Shown piece by piece: positions 25,295 to 36,217 of a DNA stretch of 64,000 nucleotides (position 1 is the first letter of the stretch; each line of letters begins with the position of its first letter). The DNA lies in contig NC_068569.1 of the NCBI RefSeq assembly GCF_025698545.1, positions 3,348,001-3,412,000 on the forward strand, written 5' to 3'. The notes beneath the pieces were generated by a model. That model made no database searches. It had not been told where the DNA came from and saw only the letters and a list, made by a program, of their open reading frames with translations. The position numbers and the translations under genes are program-made. This DNA is from Gossypium raimondii. Lineage: Eukaryota; Streptophyta; Magnoliopsida; Malvales; Malvaceae.

Positions 25295-26653
25295 TGTATC
25301 GATTTTAGCTTATGTTCGAAAGTTTGGACCAAATCAGAAATTGTAATGCTTGAATTTAAGTCAACGTGATTCGTAAAATACATTAAGGATGTGGAATGGA
25401 GAGGAGGAGGAGGAAAATTGGGAAATATATGAATGATTCGTGTATAAATGGTCATATGTTTGATTATAACTCATAAACGATGAAATATGAATGATGCTTA
25501 TTTTGTGCATTATTGGTCATGGTTTAAGCTCATGTGTGAAAATAAAGTTTCATAGTATATGTGTATGGTATATTCAGTATATGATTTGGCATGAAATAAT
25601 ACCATGAATGGTTTATGAATTAACACATGTTGGTAAGCCCGATATATGAATAAATGATCAAATTGAGCGGACGCCGGATTTGAGTACTTCGATCAAGTGA
25701 CAAAGTGATAAGTGATAGCTTCACTACACTTATCCGATCAAGTGACAAGTGGAAAGTGGAAAGTGATAAGTGATAGCTTGGCTACACTTATCGATCAAGT
25801 GACAAGTGAAAAGTGATAAGTGATAGCTTGGCTATACTTATCGATCAAGAGACAAAGTGATAAGTAATAGCTTTAGCTACACTTATCGATCAAGAGACAA
25901 AGTGATAAGTGGCTACACTTATCTGATCAAGAAACAAAGTGATAAGTGGCTACACTTATTTGATCAAGAAACAAAGTGATAAGTGGCTACACTTATCGAT
26001 CGTAAACAAAGTGATAGGTGGCTACACTTATCTGATCAGGGACAAGTGATAAGTGATCATACGTAAGACCATAGTTATACTATGGCAAAGTGAAAGTGAA
26101 GTACTCAATTTTCCGTGACCGTTCCCTAATTTGATTAAGGATGGTAAGTGACAAATGGGCCGAAAGAATTAAAGTAAATGGATAAGTGGTAGTGTATTTA
26201 TATCGGACGATGTTGTTATTCAAACTAAAGTGATATTTTCATTGCTAAATTGAGAATTTCATAAATGTGTTATTGAATGGTATAATCAATAAACATTGAG
26301 TTAAATGGTAAATACGTATTAGTTTTGAATTTGATGTCATTGAATTGTACGTGAATTAAATGGAAATTGCTAGTGATATGATTTAAATTATGAGCATGAG
26401 AAATTGCGAATTGAATGAAATGGAAATGAAGCATTAAATTGCATGAGTATGTATCGGGTCTCGCAGGCCCTAATTATTATGATTATAATATTTTGAGGAT
26501 ATATTGTGAAAAGTTATAGAAACATGTTAATTATTTTGAAAGTTTTAATTTTGATGAAATTTTATAACTCGGTTAAATACGTTTACAAGTGTATGTGTTT
26601 TGGTAATGCCTCGTACCCTATTCCGGTGTTGGATACGGTTAAGGGGTGTTACA
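25295..26653 (+). mobile_element. LTR copy L6, 5'-truncated, right end of the array
   Basis: A degenerate 5' stub (25295-25378, TGTATCGATTTTAGC...) is joined to the LTR at offset of about 1.69 kb (CATTAAGGATGTGGAATGG). It is then highly similar to L5 up to GGGGTGTTACA at 26653. Non-array sequence follows. Confidence 0.75.
25680..26108 (+). repeat. LTR hairpin-chain module, copy in L6 (eight hairpins)
   Basis: Eight hairpins, like L5. The closing arms TTGAGTACTTC and GAAGTACTCAA are intact. The shared count with L5 suggests these two LTR segments are each other's closest relatives. Confidence 0.8.
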
Positions 26654-28560
26654 TATTGGTTCACTATTATTCAATCAGCTCTTGGGGCTCGTTCTCAACT
26701 AATACATATAGTAGCATACATACTTTATCTAGCTTAACACACATATAAGCATATTATACCAAATCATTAACATTTCATAACTTCTATACTACTTTTGTCA
26801 TCTTAGGTTGCCCGAAAACGATGACTTTTGCTATCAAGACTCATTATACCATCTCGAGTGGTCTGGAAACAATGGGTTATTCAAATTCAACATTCTACCA
26901 TCTCGGATAGCCTGACAACAATGGCTTTCACCATACTTACATTTTACTATCCCAAATGGCTCAACAACAATAGTTCTCACGGTTTACCTAACCTACCATC
27001 CTGTACGGCCCGACAACAATGACATTCAATATCTAAATATTTTAATATCCCGAATAGCTTGGCAACGATGGTTTTCTACCTAGGGCATGGCAACTAATAT
27101 AAACAATACTCGAGTTTAACAAGGTAACATTTAATCAATAAACATCATAACCACGTGTCGTGCTTTAATGTCATCACTAATTCACCATTTCATCACATCA
27201 TATAGTATATTTCAATACATTTTCATACTAAATAACACATATCAATCAAATCATATAATTTTTTATTCTATTCAATTTAGTCCATGTCTCAGAATGTCAA
27301 TCTCGAACATAATAATTCAGTTCAAATAGCCATTGAGAACTCATCTCAATGTTATATCATGCAAAACATCATAAATATCCAATAATTAAATTGATCCCGA
27401 GTCATAGAAATACAAATCGGGTCTCGTGTCATTCCTCAACAACTCTCGCTTTTGCTTTCCCTTTCGATAGCCCAGCGTTGACATTAGCTACGTACAATCA
27501 TATAACATATATCAATATAAAATTCCAGCCAATTCACAAACAATTATTAATTCATGCATATTTTACAATTTATTCAATTTAGTCCTTAAGCCCAATATAA
27601 GCATAACTTTCAATTCCTAGCTTTGGATTGAAATTCGATTTCACATATTTTCATCAAGGACCCTCTACTTCCTATTCCTATGGAAATTTCATAATTTTTA
27701 TATTTTATTCAATTTGGTCCCCAATGTACGAAATAAAAATTAAGCTTTACAATTTAATCTTTTTCATAAATTAAACTTAATTTCTATCAATTTCACATAA
27801 TTCTTCAAGAAACCAACAATGCAACTTTATAAAATTTTAACAGTTTCAAGAAATTGGTACATGGGATAGCTAAATTAAGCTCTCATGAGTTCAAATTCAT
27901 AAAATTACAAAAAGAAAAAAAAGACTTGAATTCACATACCAATTTAAGGCTGTATGTTACAAAAATTTCTTAGGTTTTTCTTCTTTGGCAAAGACAAGGA
28001 TGAATGAAGAAGATAACTTCTCATCCACTAATTTTATTATATATAGTAGGGTCAAATTTTAATTAATTTAGCTTAATTAACTTAAACTTAGTTTAATTAA
28101 ATTAAGCTAACATTTAACTTATCTAGTGGAGATGTGATCATCATCCACTAGTTTCTATTGGAAAATGGTTCGATTTCCATTTAGGACATTTGGATAATTA
28201 CTATTTTAATCATCAAGCATTTCATCAAATAAAAATTTATAGCGATTGGACTTTTACAATTTAGTCCATGAGCCCTAATTAACTATAATTTCGGCCAAAT
28301 TATTTAACTAAATTTCAATTCATCAATATAATAACTCCTTAACTATCCCTATTTCATATTTAATGACTCGATTATAACAATGAATTAAATGAAAACTTTC
28401 GAATAATTCAATGACTATTTTGTAACCTTCTGAAGTTGAGTGACCAAAATATAAACTTACTAATAGTTTATGGCATTGGGGGCAGTTTACCCTTAAAATT
28501 GAAAGAGAGGATAGTCGGCGTCGTTTTGTATCATATAGCGGACCTATGGCCCACATGAGT
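26654..28560 (-). mobile_element. Decayed LTR-type sequence, probably minus-strand
   Basis: AT-rich, non-coding, with repeated words such as AATTTAGTCC, ATTTGGTCCC and TTTACAATTTAGTCC, typical when read in reverse of plant Gypsy-type LTRs. It contains a minisatellite (26793-27088). The last roughly 130 bp (GGTCACTCAACTT in reverse) resemble another common plant repeat. Element borders were not found. Confidence 0.5.
26793..27088. repeat. Minisatellite, about 48 bp x 6, degenerate
   Basis: Six imperfect units share the core ACCATCtCGgatgGCctGaCAACAATGg read loosely, for example near 26849, 26897, 26945, 26995 and 27040. The units begin with an ACCATC-like word and carry CAACAATGG about 20 bp later. 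Confidence 0.65.
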
Positions 28561-28664
28561 TACTATTTTTTCATCTTATACATCCCTAAGTTGCAAAAAT
28601 AAACCAAAAAGGAAAAAGGAAGAAAATAAAAGAAGAGACAGAATAGAAAAGAAACGAAAGAGAG

Positions 28665-28672
28665 ATATATAT
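28665..28672 (+). promoter_or_regulatory. Possible TATA element of the PP2A B55 gene
   Basis: ATATATAT lies 470 bp upstream of the start codon and is followed by CT-rich leader-like sequence. No transcript start can be proven from sequence. Confidence 0.3.
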
Positions 28673-28791
28673 CCCACAATCCGCCAAAAAGCTACGTCGC
28701 ATTTCCTGCTCCGTCATTATCTTTTAATCTCCAACTTTCTATTCTCTCAAACTAAAAAGGAAAAAAAAAAAAACTGTGGAAGTTTCAATCT

Positions 28792-28848
28792 ATGAGAGAG
28801 ATGAAGGCAATCTACAGTAAAATCTCGTCGCTGTTCATTTTTCTTTAA
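28792..28848 (+). CDS. Upstream ORF 1 in the PP2A B55 leader (18 aa)
   Basis: ATG with a stop after 18 codons, 285 bp before the main start. It would be translated only if the mature leader includes this segment. Confidence 0.3.
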   Translation: MREMKAIYSKISSLFIFL

Positions 28849-28978
28849 AAGTTTATCTGATCGATGTTCATTACCTGTAAAAACGAAAAAAAAAAGAAAA
28901 AGAAAAAAAAAGGCGCGGATAATTTATCATTGTGGAAGCTGTTTTCTTATCTATATGATCGATTGAGAGCTTGCATTT

Positions 28979-29026
28979 ATGAAATGGAGATTGCTTCGAA
29001 TCAATGAAGTGTTTCGATTTTGTTGA
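28979..29026 (+). CDS. Upstream ORF 2 in the PP2A B55 leader (15 aa)
   Basis: Short ATG-to-TGA frame ending 107 bp before the main start codon. It is a possible translational attenuator; nothing else supports it. Confidence 0.3.
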   Translation: MKWRLLRINEVFRFC

Positions 29027-29133
29027 AAATCTGAGTGCCAGATCGGCTCGTTGATGCATTGAGTTCGCTTTTATTTCAATTCTTGAGGTGGAATCTGTTA
29101 AATTTCTTCGCTCTTTTTTCTGGGGGAAAAGCA

Positions 29134-32100
29134 ATGAGCAACGGCGGTGCCAAAGCAGCTGTGGCTTCGGTGGGAGCACCACAACCGCTGGACTGGAAGT
29201 TCTCGCAGGTGTTTGGAGAACGGACGGCCGGAGAGGAAGTACAGGAAGGTGTAATATTTGGAATTTTGGATTTATTCAATTCGATTCTTCTTAGGGTTTA
29301 ATTACGTCTAACTGTTTATCAATCATCCAATTTTAGTTAATTTTTATCATATAATCGTTTTTCCTCATTGCTATATCCTTTTCCCATTGTTTAAGTTGGT
29401 ATACGTGAGTTCAATTTGATGTATATTCGATTGGATAGAAGTATAATGTTAGGATCTAGGTGTAGCTTCATCACTCAATAGCTTCTTAAAGTGTGATGCG
29501 AAACAATGACGTGTAAATTGTGGTTTAACAATCTGTTCATGTTCTATAATTACTGGTTCATTTTGAGATGAGATTAATTGTTATTTACGGAATTATAGAA
29601 ATTATTAATCTATAAACTGTTATTCATACATGCCTTGCTGTTTAGTTTTGCGAGTATATCTAATTATACTAGGGTATTGGAGACTGGTGCACCATGTAAA
29701 AAGGTATTAAACAAGTCTTTGCTGGTAAGTGTCTCAGTTTGCAAGCGTCATTGATGCTTTTGACTAACATGACCAATATTGAAGTATACTTTCTTCATGT
29801 ATGAAATTACTGTAGTAGTTTCTTTTGCATTGGAGGTGTTATAGAAAATAGAAAAAAGGTCCAAGTGAACTAATCAAATCATTTGACTTGGAATCCTGCC
29901 ATGTGAGTGACTAGATCTATGAGCTACTGTTGTTTTGAGCCAGTGGGAAGTATATTGGTTATGTGAGCTGTTTTTGACTGAGCTTTATTAGCTTTTCTCT
30001 CCGTGATGCTTTCCTTTCATTGTCCTCAATGATAAGAGGAATTAAATTAGAACTTTTTAAGGACATATTATTATCCATAATGCCTTTTTCTTGACAATTC
30101 TGTTTGTATGAAGAAACCAGTCATGGGTATGATGTGCTTGGTTCTTGTTTGTCCTTCATGTTTTGCTTCATCTGCTCACTTCATTTACGTCCTTTTTTCA
30201 TTTTTCTTTTCAGTTGATATCATATCTGCTATTGAATTTGATGGAACTGGTGATCACCTTGCCACTGGAGATCGCGGGGGTCGGGTGGTTTTGTTTGAAA
30301 GGACTGACACTCGAGATGTATGTCTGCTGACTGTTTTCCTGTTTATATTTCTGAAAGTATCTTGCTTCAGTCACTGTCTTGCTCCATGTTATGTTGCCAC
30401 ACTTTGCTATAAAGTTCTCTGACAAAAAAGTATAATATGTAGTATGCTGGACATTGGAGAGATCTGGAGAAGATGGATTATCCAATGAATAGGCACCCTG
30501 AGTTTCGATATAAAACTGAGTTTCAGAGCCATGAACCTGAGGTATTTATTACGCAAAGTTTTAGATTGTTCTAGTTTACCAAACATTTCTGGACTTGAAT
30601 TTTCATTATAGTGATAAACTTTATTGGTTTGATACAGTTTGACTATCTCAAGAGCTTGGAAATTGAGGAGAAGATTAACAAAATTAGGTGGTGCCAGTCA
30701 GCCAATGGTGCTCTATTTCTTTTGTCTACAAATGACAAAACAATAAAGTTCTGGAAGGTAGGTAAAGGCATCTTTTTATTCTGGATTTTACCATCATGAA
30801 TTTGTACTCAGATTAGTACCGTGATAATCTCTCTATTTTGTTTTTCCAAGGAACACCAATTTCCCACAAGCAGCAGCACAGAAAATCTAAAAATCAAACC
30901 CTGCTGCTATGTTAGTTTTTCTAATGTGATGTCAAATTTGGACAGGTACAAGAGAAGAAGGTCAAAAAAGTATGTGACATGAATATGGACTCCAGCAAAG
31001 CCATGGGAAATGGTCCTATTGTTGATTCAAGCATATCAACAAGCTCCAAACAATTCATTGAGAATGGAGGATACATAAGAAATGACTTTTCATTCCCAAC
31101 TGGGGGTTTCCCATCTTTGCGTTTGCCAGTGGTAGTTTCCAATCCAGAATGCTTATTTCTAAGAATAACAATTAAAGATATTTTGTTTTTTGTTTTTTTT
31201 TTTATGCTTCAATGGTTTAGGCAATGTTTGATATGTGAATGTTATTGTATATATGATTTGCTAGTCTAACATTTAATGCTATATAATCAGGTAACCAGTC
31301 TTGAGACGAATCTTATGGCTAGATGTCGAAGGATATATGCTCATGCCCATGACTATCATATTAATTCCATTTCGAATAACAGGTCCATATCCTTATTTGA
31401 TTTAATTTAGCTTCAACCTTTCCTCGCCCTCTCAATCCTTATGGTACATCTCCTTAGTTTCCATCGAGTTTCAACTCTCTTGGGGCTGAATCTTTTTTAT
31501 TGTTGTGGTTTGAGGATGGTGCTTGACTTTTGAAGCTGAAAACTCTTAGTTTGGTCATGATTTTACCAAATACTTAATTATTCCTTTCTTCTTGATTTGT
31601 AGTGATGGTGAAACTTTTATTTCGGCTGATGATCTGCGAATTAATCTCTGGAACCTGGAAATTAGCAACCAAAGTTTTAACATTGTTGATGTGAAACCTG
31701 CAAACATGGAGGATTTGACTGGTGGGAATCCGTTTTTTGATTGGCAATTTTGGATCCATTTGGATTTTCTTATTCTTTTTTCTTCTATTGCATATGGTTG
31801 ATTGGAAAAAGAACCTATTCTTTCTGGTATCCCCATCCCTCTTTGCTTTCCTTTCAGTTCACCACCCTCCTTCTCTGTCTTTCTCTTCTTTTCTTTTTCT
31901 TTTGAGAGGGTAGGAGTTGGGGTTGAAGGGAGGCAGGGCCCTATCTCACTCTTTGGGTTTTACAAACATCATTCCTGTCAGCTTATATTATGATCCCCTG
32001 TAAACATACTACTATATGTATATGTCATGTTCGCATAATTTATTTGCTTCAGTTCATACTTGCAGAGGTGATAACTTCAGCAGAATTTCATCCTAAGCAC

Positions 32101-33721
32101 TGTAATATGTTAGCTTATAGTAGTTCAAAGGGTTCAATACGTCTTATTGATATGCGACAGTCTGCACTATGTGATACTCACAGCAAATTGTAAGTGGCCT
32201 GGGGTATTTCTGTTTTTTATTGGTTTATTTGTTTTTGTGGTTTGAAAAATCGTCATTAGATTTAGCCACTTATATTGTATTTTCCTTCTGATTTTAAGAT
32301 TCTTTTATGCTACAGGTTTGAGGAACAAGATGATCCCGGCACCAGGTCTTTTTTCACAGAGATCATAGCATCAATCTCGGACATTAAGTTTGCTAATGAT
32401 GGGAGACATATTCTAAGTCGTGACTACATGACCCTTAAGGTTGATAAGTTTCTATATAAAATTAATTTTTCTCTTTCAAGCAACCTTTGTCATGCCTTTC
32501 GGATATGATGCTAGTATAATAGCTGAATCTCTAGATTTATATACTCCTTTCTCTTCTATTGTTCTGTAACAAGGTCTTCATTTTTCGGCTGACAGTTGTG
32601 GGACATAAATATGGATTCTGGTCCAGTTGCTACTTTCCAGGTTCATGAACATCTTAGACCTAAGGTAACATATTTGTTTAAGATTCTTCTGATGGGTTTA
32701 GATCATATTTAGAAAGGGACACTAAGTATGTCTCCACACGGTGGATTTTTTTTTTGGGATCTTGAGCAGCTTTGTGATCTCTATGAAAATGATTCCATCT
32801 TTGACAAATTTGAGTGTTGTCTTAGTGGAGATGGACTTCGAGTGGCTACTGGTTCATATAGGTATGGTTTATATATCTTAATGGCTCTCTTTATCCTTTT
32901 AAATTAAACATCCACTATATGCCAGGACCTGGACATTATTATACTGTGGTGTCTTTTTGTGATTTCAGCAATCTGTTCCGGGTATTTGGTTGTTCTGAAG
33001 GTAGTGCAGAAGCAACAACACTGGAAGCCAGCAAAAACCCCACGAGGTAATGTTTTGATGTTTTTGGCTACTTTTTAATCCAAAAAAAGGAAAAGAAAAG
33101 AAAAAGGGAATATATTATTGGCTACTTGACTATCATAAACATGATAACGTGAGTAGCTTCTAAGGTATTTGTTTGACCTTTTATTGTTTTGAGAAGCCCT
33201 CAATCAATGTCTTGTTGGTTGTCAGAAATTATTCCCCTTTTAAGTTATTATTGAATTTCCAGGGGACAAGGACAGACTTCATCAAGGCCTTGCAGATCCC
33301 TTGGTAGTCTCTCTGGTGTTGTCAGACGAGGTATTGTTTAACATCCTTTGTACAGAGTTGAAAATTTTGAGACGTCTTGATTTGTGTTCCGTCAGTTTAA
33401 TATTCTTTTCTTGCATAATAAATTCATTTAATCACTGATTTGTGATTGGTGAATTAGGATTATGACTTTTGCTAACTAGTTCTCGAACAATTACTGATTC
33501 ATGGAAAACATTTTATATATTGTATACATGTCTGAGGGTTATTTATCTATATATCTCTTTCTCTGACTCCATTTTCAGTGAAAGGAGCAGATAACTTGGG
33601 AGTCGATGCTAACGGAAACACTTCTGATTTCACAACAAAGTTGCTACACCTAGCATGGCATCCGACTGAAAACTCTATTGCTTGTGCTGCATCAAACAGT
33701 CTTTACATGTATTATGCATGA
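29134..33721 (+). CDS. Protein phosphatase 2A regulatory B subunit, B55 family
   Basis: WD40 propeller subunit that directs PP2A to substrates. Fourteen exons read in frame: 29134-29248, 30214-30317, 30443-30541, 30638-30757, 30946-31131, 31291-31382, 31603-31721, 32066-32189, 32316-32439, 32596-32664, 32770-32861, 32969-33046, 33263-33330, 33579-33721, giving 510 aa, the usual B55 length. The start is the first ATG of the MSNGG N-terminus. Family hallmarks include [16 protein letters not shown] (about residue 107), [28 protein letters not shown] (about 226), repeated WD-type blades (IKFWK, INLWNLE, LWDINMD) and the C-terminal NSLYMYYA. All junctions inspected are GT-AG. Cellular role (cell cycle, hormone and nitrate signalling) is known for the family, not shown here. 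Confidence 0.95.
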
Positions 33722-34138
33722 AGCTGACCCAACAAAGCTCGAGATTATTTTACTAGAGATATCGCTTCAAATTCTTCCCTAATTAATTATGGGGAAGAAG
33801 CTGCAGCCGATGTTATCAGACAATCTTGGTGATTCATGGAAATTCCCGATCATGTCTTTCACACCAGAGTTCAATGTAGCTGTTGTTGATCTGTTGCCCA
33901 CTGATTTAAATATTCTTTGTAGGGTTAGACACAGTGTTTATCCCTACTATGTTTTGTTTAGGTGGAAGAAAATGAGCACTCCCCCCCCCCCCCAACTTCT
34001 GAACTGAAGTCTGAATCAAAAGCTTCTCTAGCTAGGGCTGCAATGCAACGTTGCCTTGCTGGGTTTGAGAGACTAATGGTATCTTTAACCCCCAACATCA
34101 AAGGCAAAAGAAACGAAGCTATATATATAGATATAGAT

Positions 34139-34179
<41 letters not shown>

Positions 34180-35183
34180 TGGATCAATTCGCATTGATAT
34201 TATTATGTGCTTAAAATACTGTACCATTTTAACTTTATAATTTTTCATAATTATGATTGTTGCTACTTAATTTCTATCCATTCTTTACATCAAATACAAA
34301 GAAATGCTAGTTCGTCACTTCCATGTTTCAGTTGTATGTAACAGGTTAATCAAGATATAAAATGTTTATCATGTTAATCCCTTCAGAAATTATTAGTCAT
34401 AATACTTAAATAACACTTTCAGCTCCGATCAATTAAATTAATATTAGAAATAATTATAAAATAATGACCAGGTTAAAAATGTTTCGAAGTCTATTTAATA
34501 TGAAATTTTAATGCATTGAAATTTGTCGGTATTTTTAAACGTTAAATTATATTATAATTTAAACAGTTTTAATATTGTTAATGATCGGAAAGTATAGAAA
34601 CTTGATTTATGTGAACGAACGACAATAAAGTAATTAACTTCAGCAAATGGTAGAGGGCTACTTTTGGATAAGAAAAGTAAAAGTTACTGTGCTTGTAGGT
34701 GATTGTTTAGAGATAGTAGTATTTAAAATAATAATAATAATTTTATCAACTTCTTTTATAATTCTCGTCAGGAAGTTATGAAAGAGCTGACATGTTTGTA
34801 GTAGAGAATGAAGTTGCAAAATTATGTGAAAATTACATTTATCCCTATAAATAGAGGGGTATTAGCATGTTTAGATGCAAGTGTGCTTCCTATTTAATTA
34901 GAGGGATCTTTCGAGAAAGATTAAGAAGTATGCTTATATTCTAAAGCTCCAAACAATTCTTAAATTATTTGCAATCAATTTTAACATTTCTTATTAAGTT
35001 GTATGTATCCTTCTAATTTCATTTTTTAAGTAATTCAAAATAATATACATCAATAAACCTTTTATAAGTAATGATGAATAAACAGTTCATAAGCACTAAC
35101 AAATAACTCGAGACTCTGACTGAAAGTTGTTATCGAATTCAAACTTTCAAATTTATCTTGCACACAAAAATTAGGGAATTGTG
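33722..35183. other. Intergenic, AT-rich, 3' of PP2A B55
   Basis: Holds the likely 3' UTR, a 13-C homopolymer near 33981 and the AT microsatellite listed separately. No gene was recognised. Confidence 0.6.
34121..34175. repeat. AT-rich microsatellite
   Basis: (AT)n interrupted by GATATA and CATATA units, about 55 bp. Confidence 0.9.
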
Positions 35184-35351
35184 ATGTTAATCAACCGAAA
35201 CATTGCGAATCACCTACCTAACCTCCTCTTCGCACAACTCTCTCCTCCTCTCTGACCACGTAGGCTTGCCTTTTTTCTTCCTCAACCTCCATCCCTTTGT
35301 TTGGCCTCTCCAAGACTGCCGAGTACATGATCTCTAAGGTCAATGACCTTG
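35184..35351 (+). pseudogene. Fragment of mitochondrial complex I subunit NDUFS7 (PSST/20 kDa)
   Basis: A presequence-like start (MLINRNIANHLPNLLFAQLS) is followed by an in-frame TGA at 35253-35255. After a frame change comes GLSKTAEYMISKVNDL, which matches the conserved stretch before MNWARRGS in plant NDUFS7. The text then ends at GGATTTTAA with none of the Fe-S cluster-binding core. This is probably a 5' gene fragment ending near an original exon border, with a frameshift between the two halves. Identity rests on about 16 conserved residues plus the position of the presequence. Confidence 0.6.
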
Positions 35352-36187
35352 GATTTTAAAAAATAGGTTTTTATTATTTGTATTGTTGACCGTATGTCAT
35401 GTGTTATTTAGATATTCATGTTCTTTACATTTTAAAGGATGTTAAAGTCTTTTATATAAGATGTATAATTATGTGTAAATGTAAAATTTAAAATTATAAC
35501 TATCAAATAAATAAAGTAATTGTTAGTAGTAAACCATTATTAATTGGAGCGACATGATGTTGTTGCTTTATTGATTAAATTAAAGCTTATGTTTATGGGT
35601 ATGCAATGATACCTATTCTAAAGTCTCATTGTTTAAGTACTAACTATTGTACTTTGAAGATATTATATTTTCTTATAGAAGATATTACATTTTAAATTTA
35701 CTTGAATCCGCAAAAGAAAAAATGTAAACTTAATTTAAATTTGTTATTTCTCAAAATTTACAATACCAAATATGATAAATAACACTAATTATTGGTAATT
35801 TCATAATGGTAACAAAGGACTATTCACTTATGTCATAAGAATATTTACTGCAGTAAATATAAAATATAATATTTTATTACTAATAGTGAGAGTAGGAATA
35901 ACAATAATAAATTATATTAACTTGTGCAGAAAAAAAAACTTTATGAGCGACAACTTGTCCAACAATCCAAAAGAAGAGTCATTTTATAAATATATGAAAA
36001 TTAAAAAAAACACGATTGGTCGCGCACATTGAATCAATGACCTACAGTGGATTTTTTATTTTGTACATACAGAAAAAAAGAAAAATCCAATTCACGCGCA
36101 CAAGAGGAAAAAATATCCAAATCCAGGATTAATATATAGATAATAAAATCCACCGGCAAAGTTTTAATTGTTATATCGCAATCCCTC
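35352..36187. other. Intergenic, AT-rich
   Basis: Non-coding sequence upstream of the KH-domain gene. No gene, RNA or clear repeat was recognised. Confidence 0.6.
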
Positions 36188-36212
36188 TAGGGTTTCTCTC
36201 TCTCTCTCTCTC
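36188..36212 (+). promoter_or_regulatory. Telo-box-like TAGGGTTT plus (TC)n in the KH gene leader
   Basis: TAGGGTTT at 36188-36195 runs straight into a CT repeat that ends 5 bp before the start codon. Such boxes and CT tracts are common in leaders of plant growth-related genes. Confidence 0.5.
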
Positions 36213-36217
36213 AAACT

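Larger units (their letters stand above)
1..26653 (+). mobile_element. Tandem array of a non-autonomous (LARD-like) LTR retrotransposon with shared LTRs
   Basis: Order seen: LTR(L1)-internal(I1)-L2-I2-L3-I3-L4-I4-L5-I5-L6, all in the same orientation. LTRs begin TGTAATAGCCCG and end GGGTGTTACA (TG...CA). A tRNA-Met type primer site follows each intact LTR, and a purine tract (AAAGGGGGGAGAG) precedes the next. The LTR-to-LTR period is 4937 bp (L2-L3), 4954 (L3-L4) and 4945 (L4-L5). No gag, protease, reverse transcriptase, RNase H or integrase reading frame is present in any internal region; the longest repeated ORFs are about 100 codons and look accidental. This fits a large retrotransposon derivative mobilised in trans and then amplified in tandem. 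The left end lies outside the window, so total copy number and flanking duplication are unknown. Confidence 0.9.
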
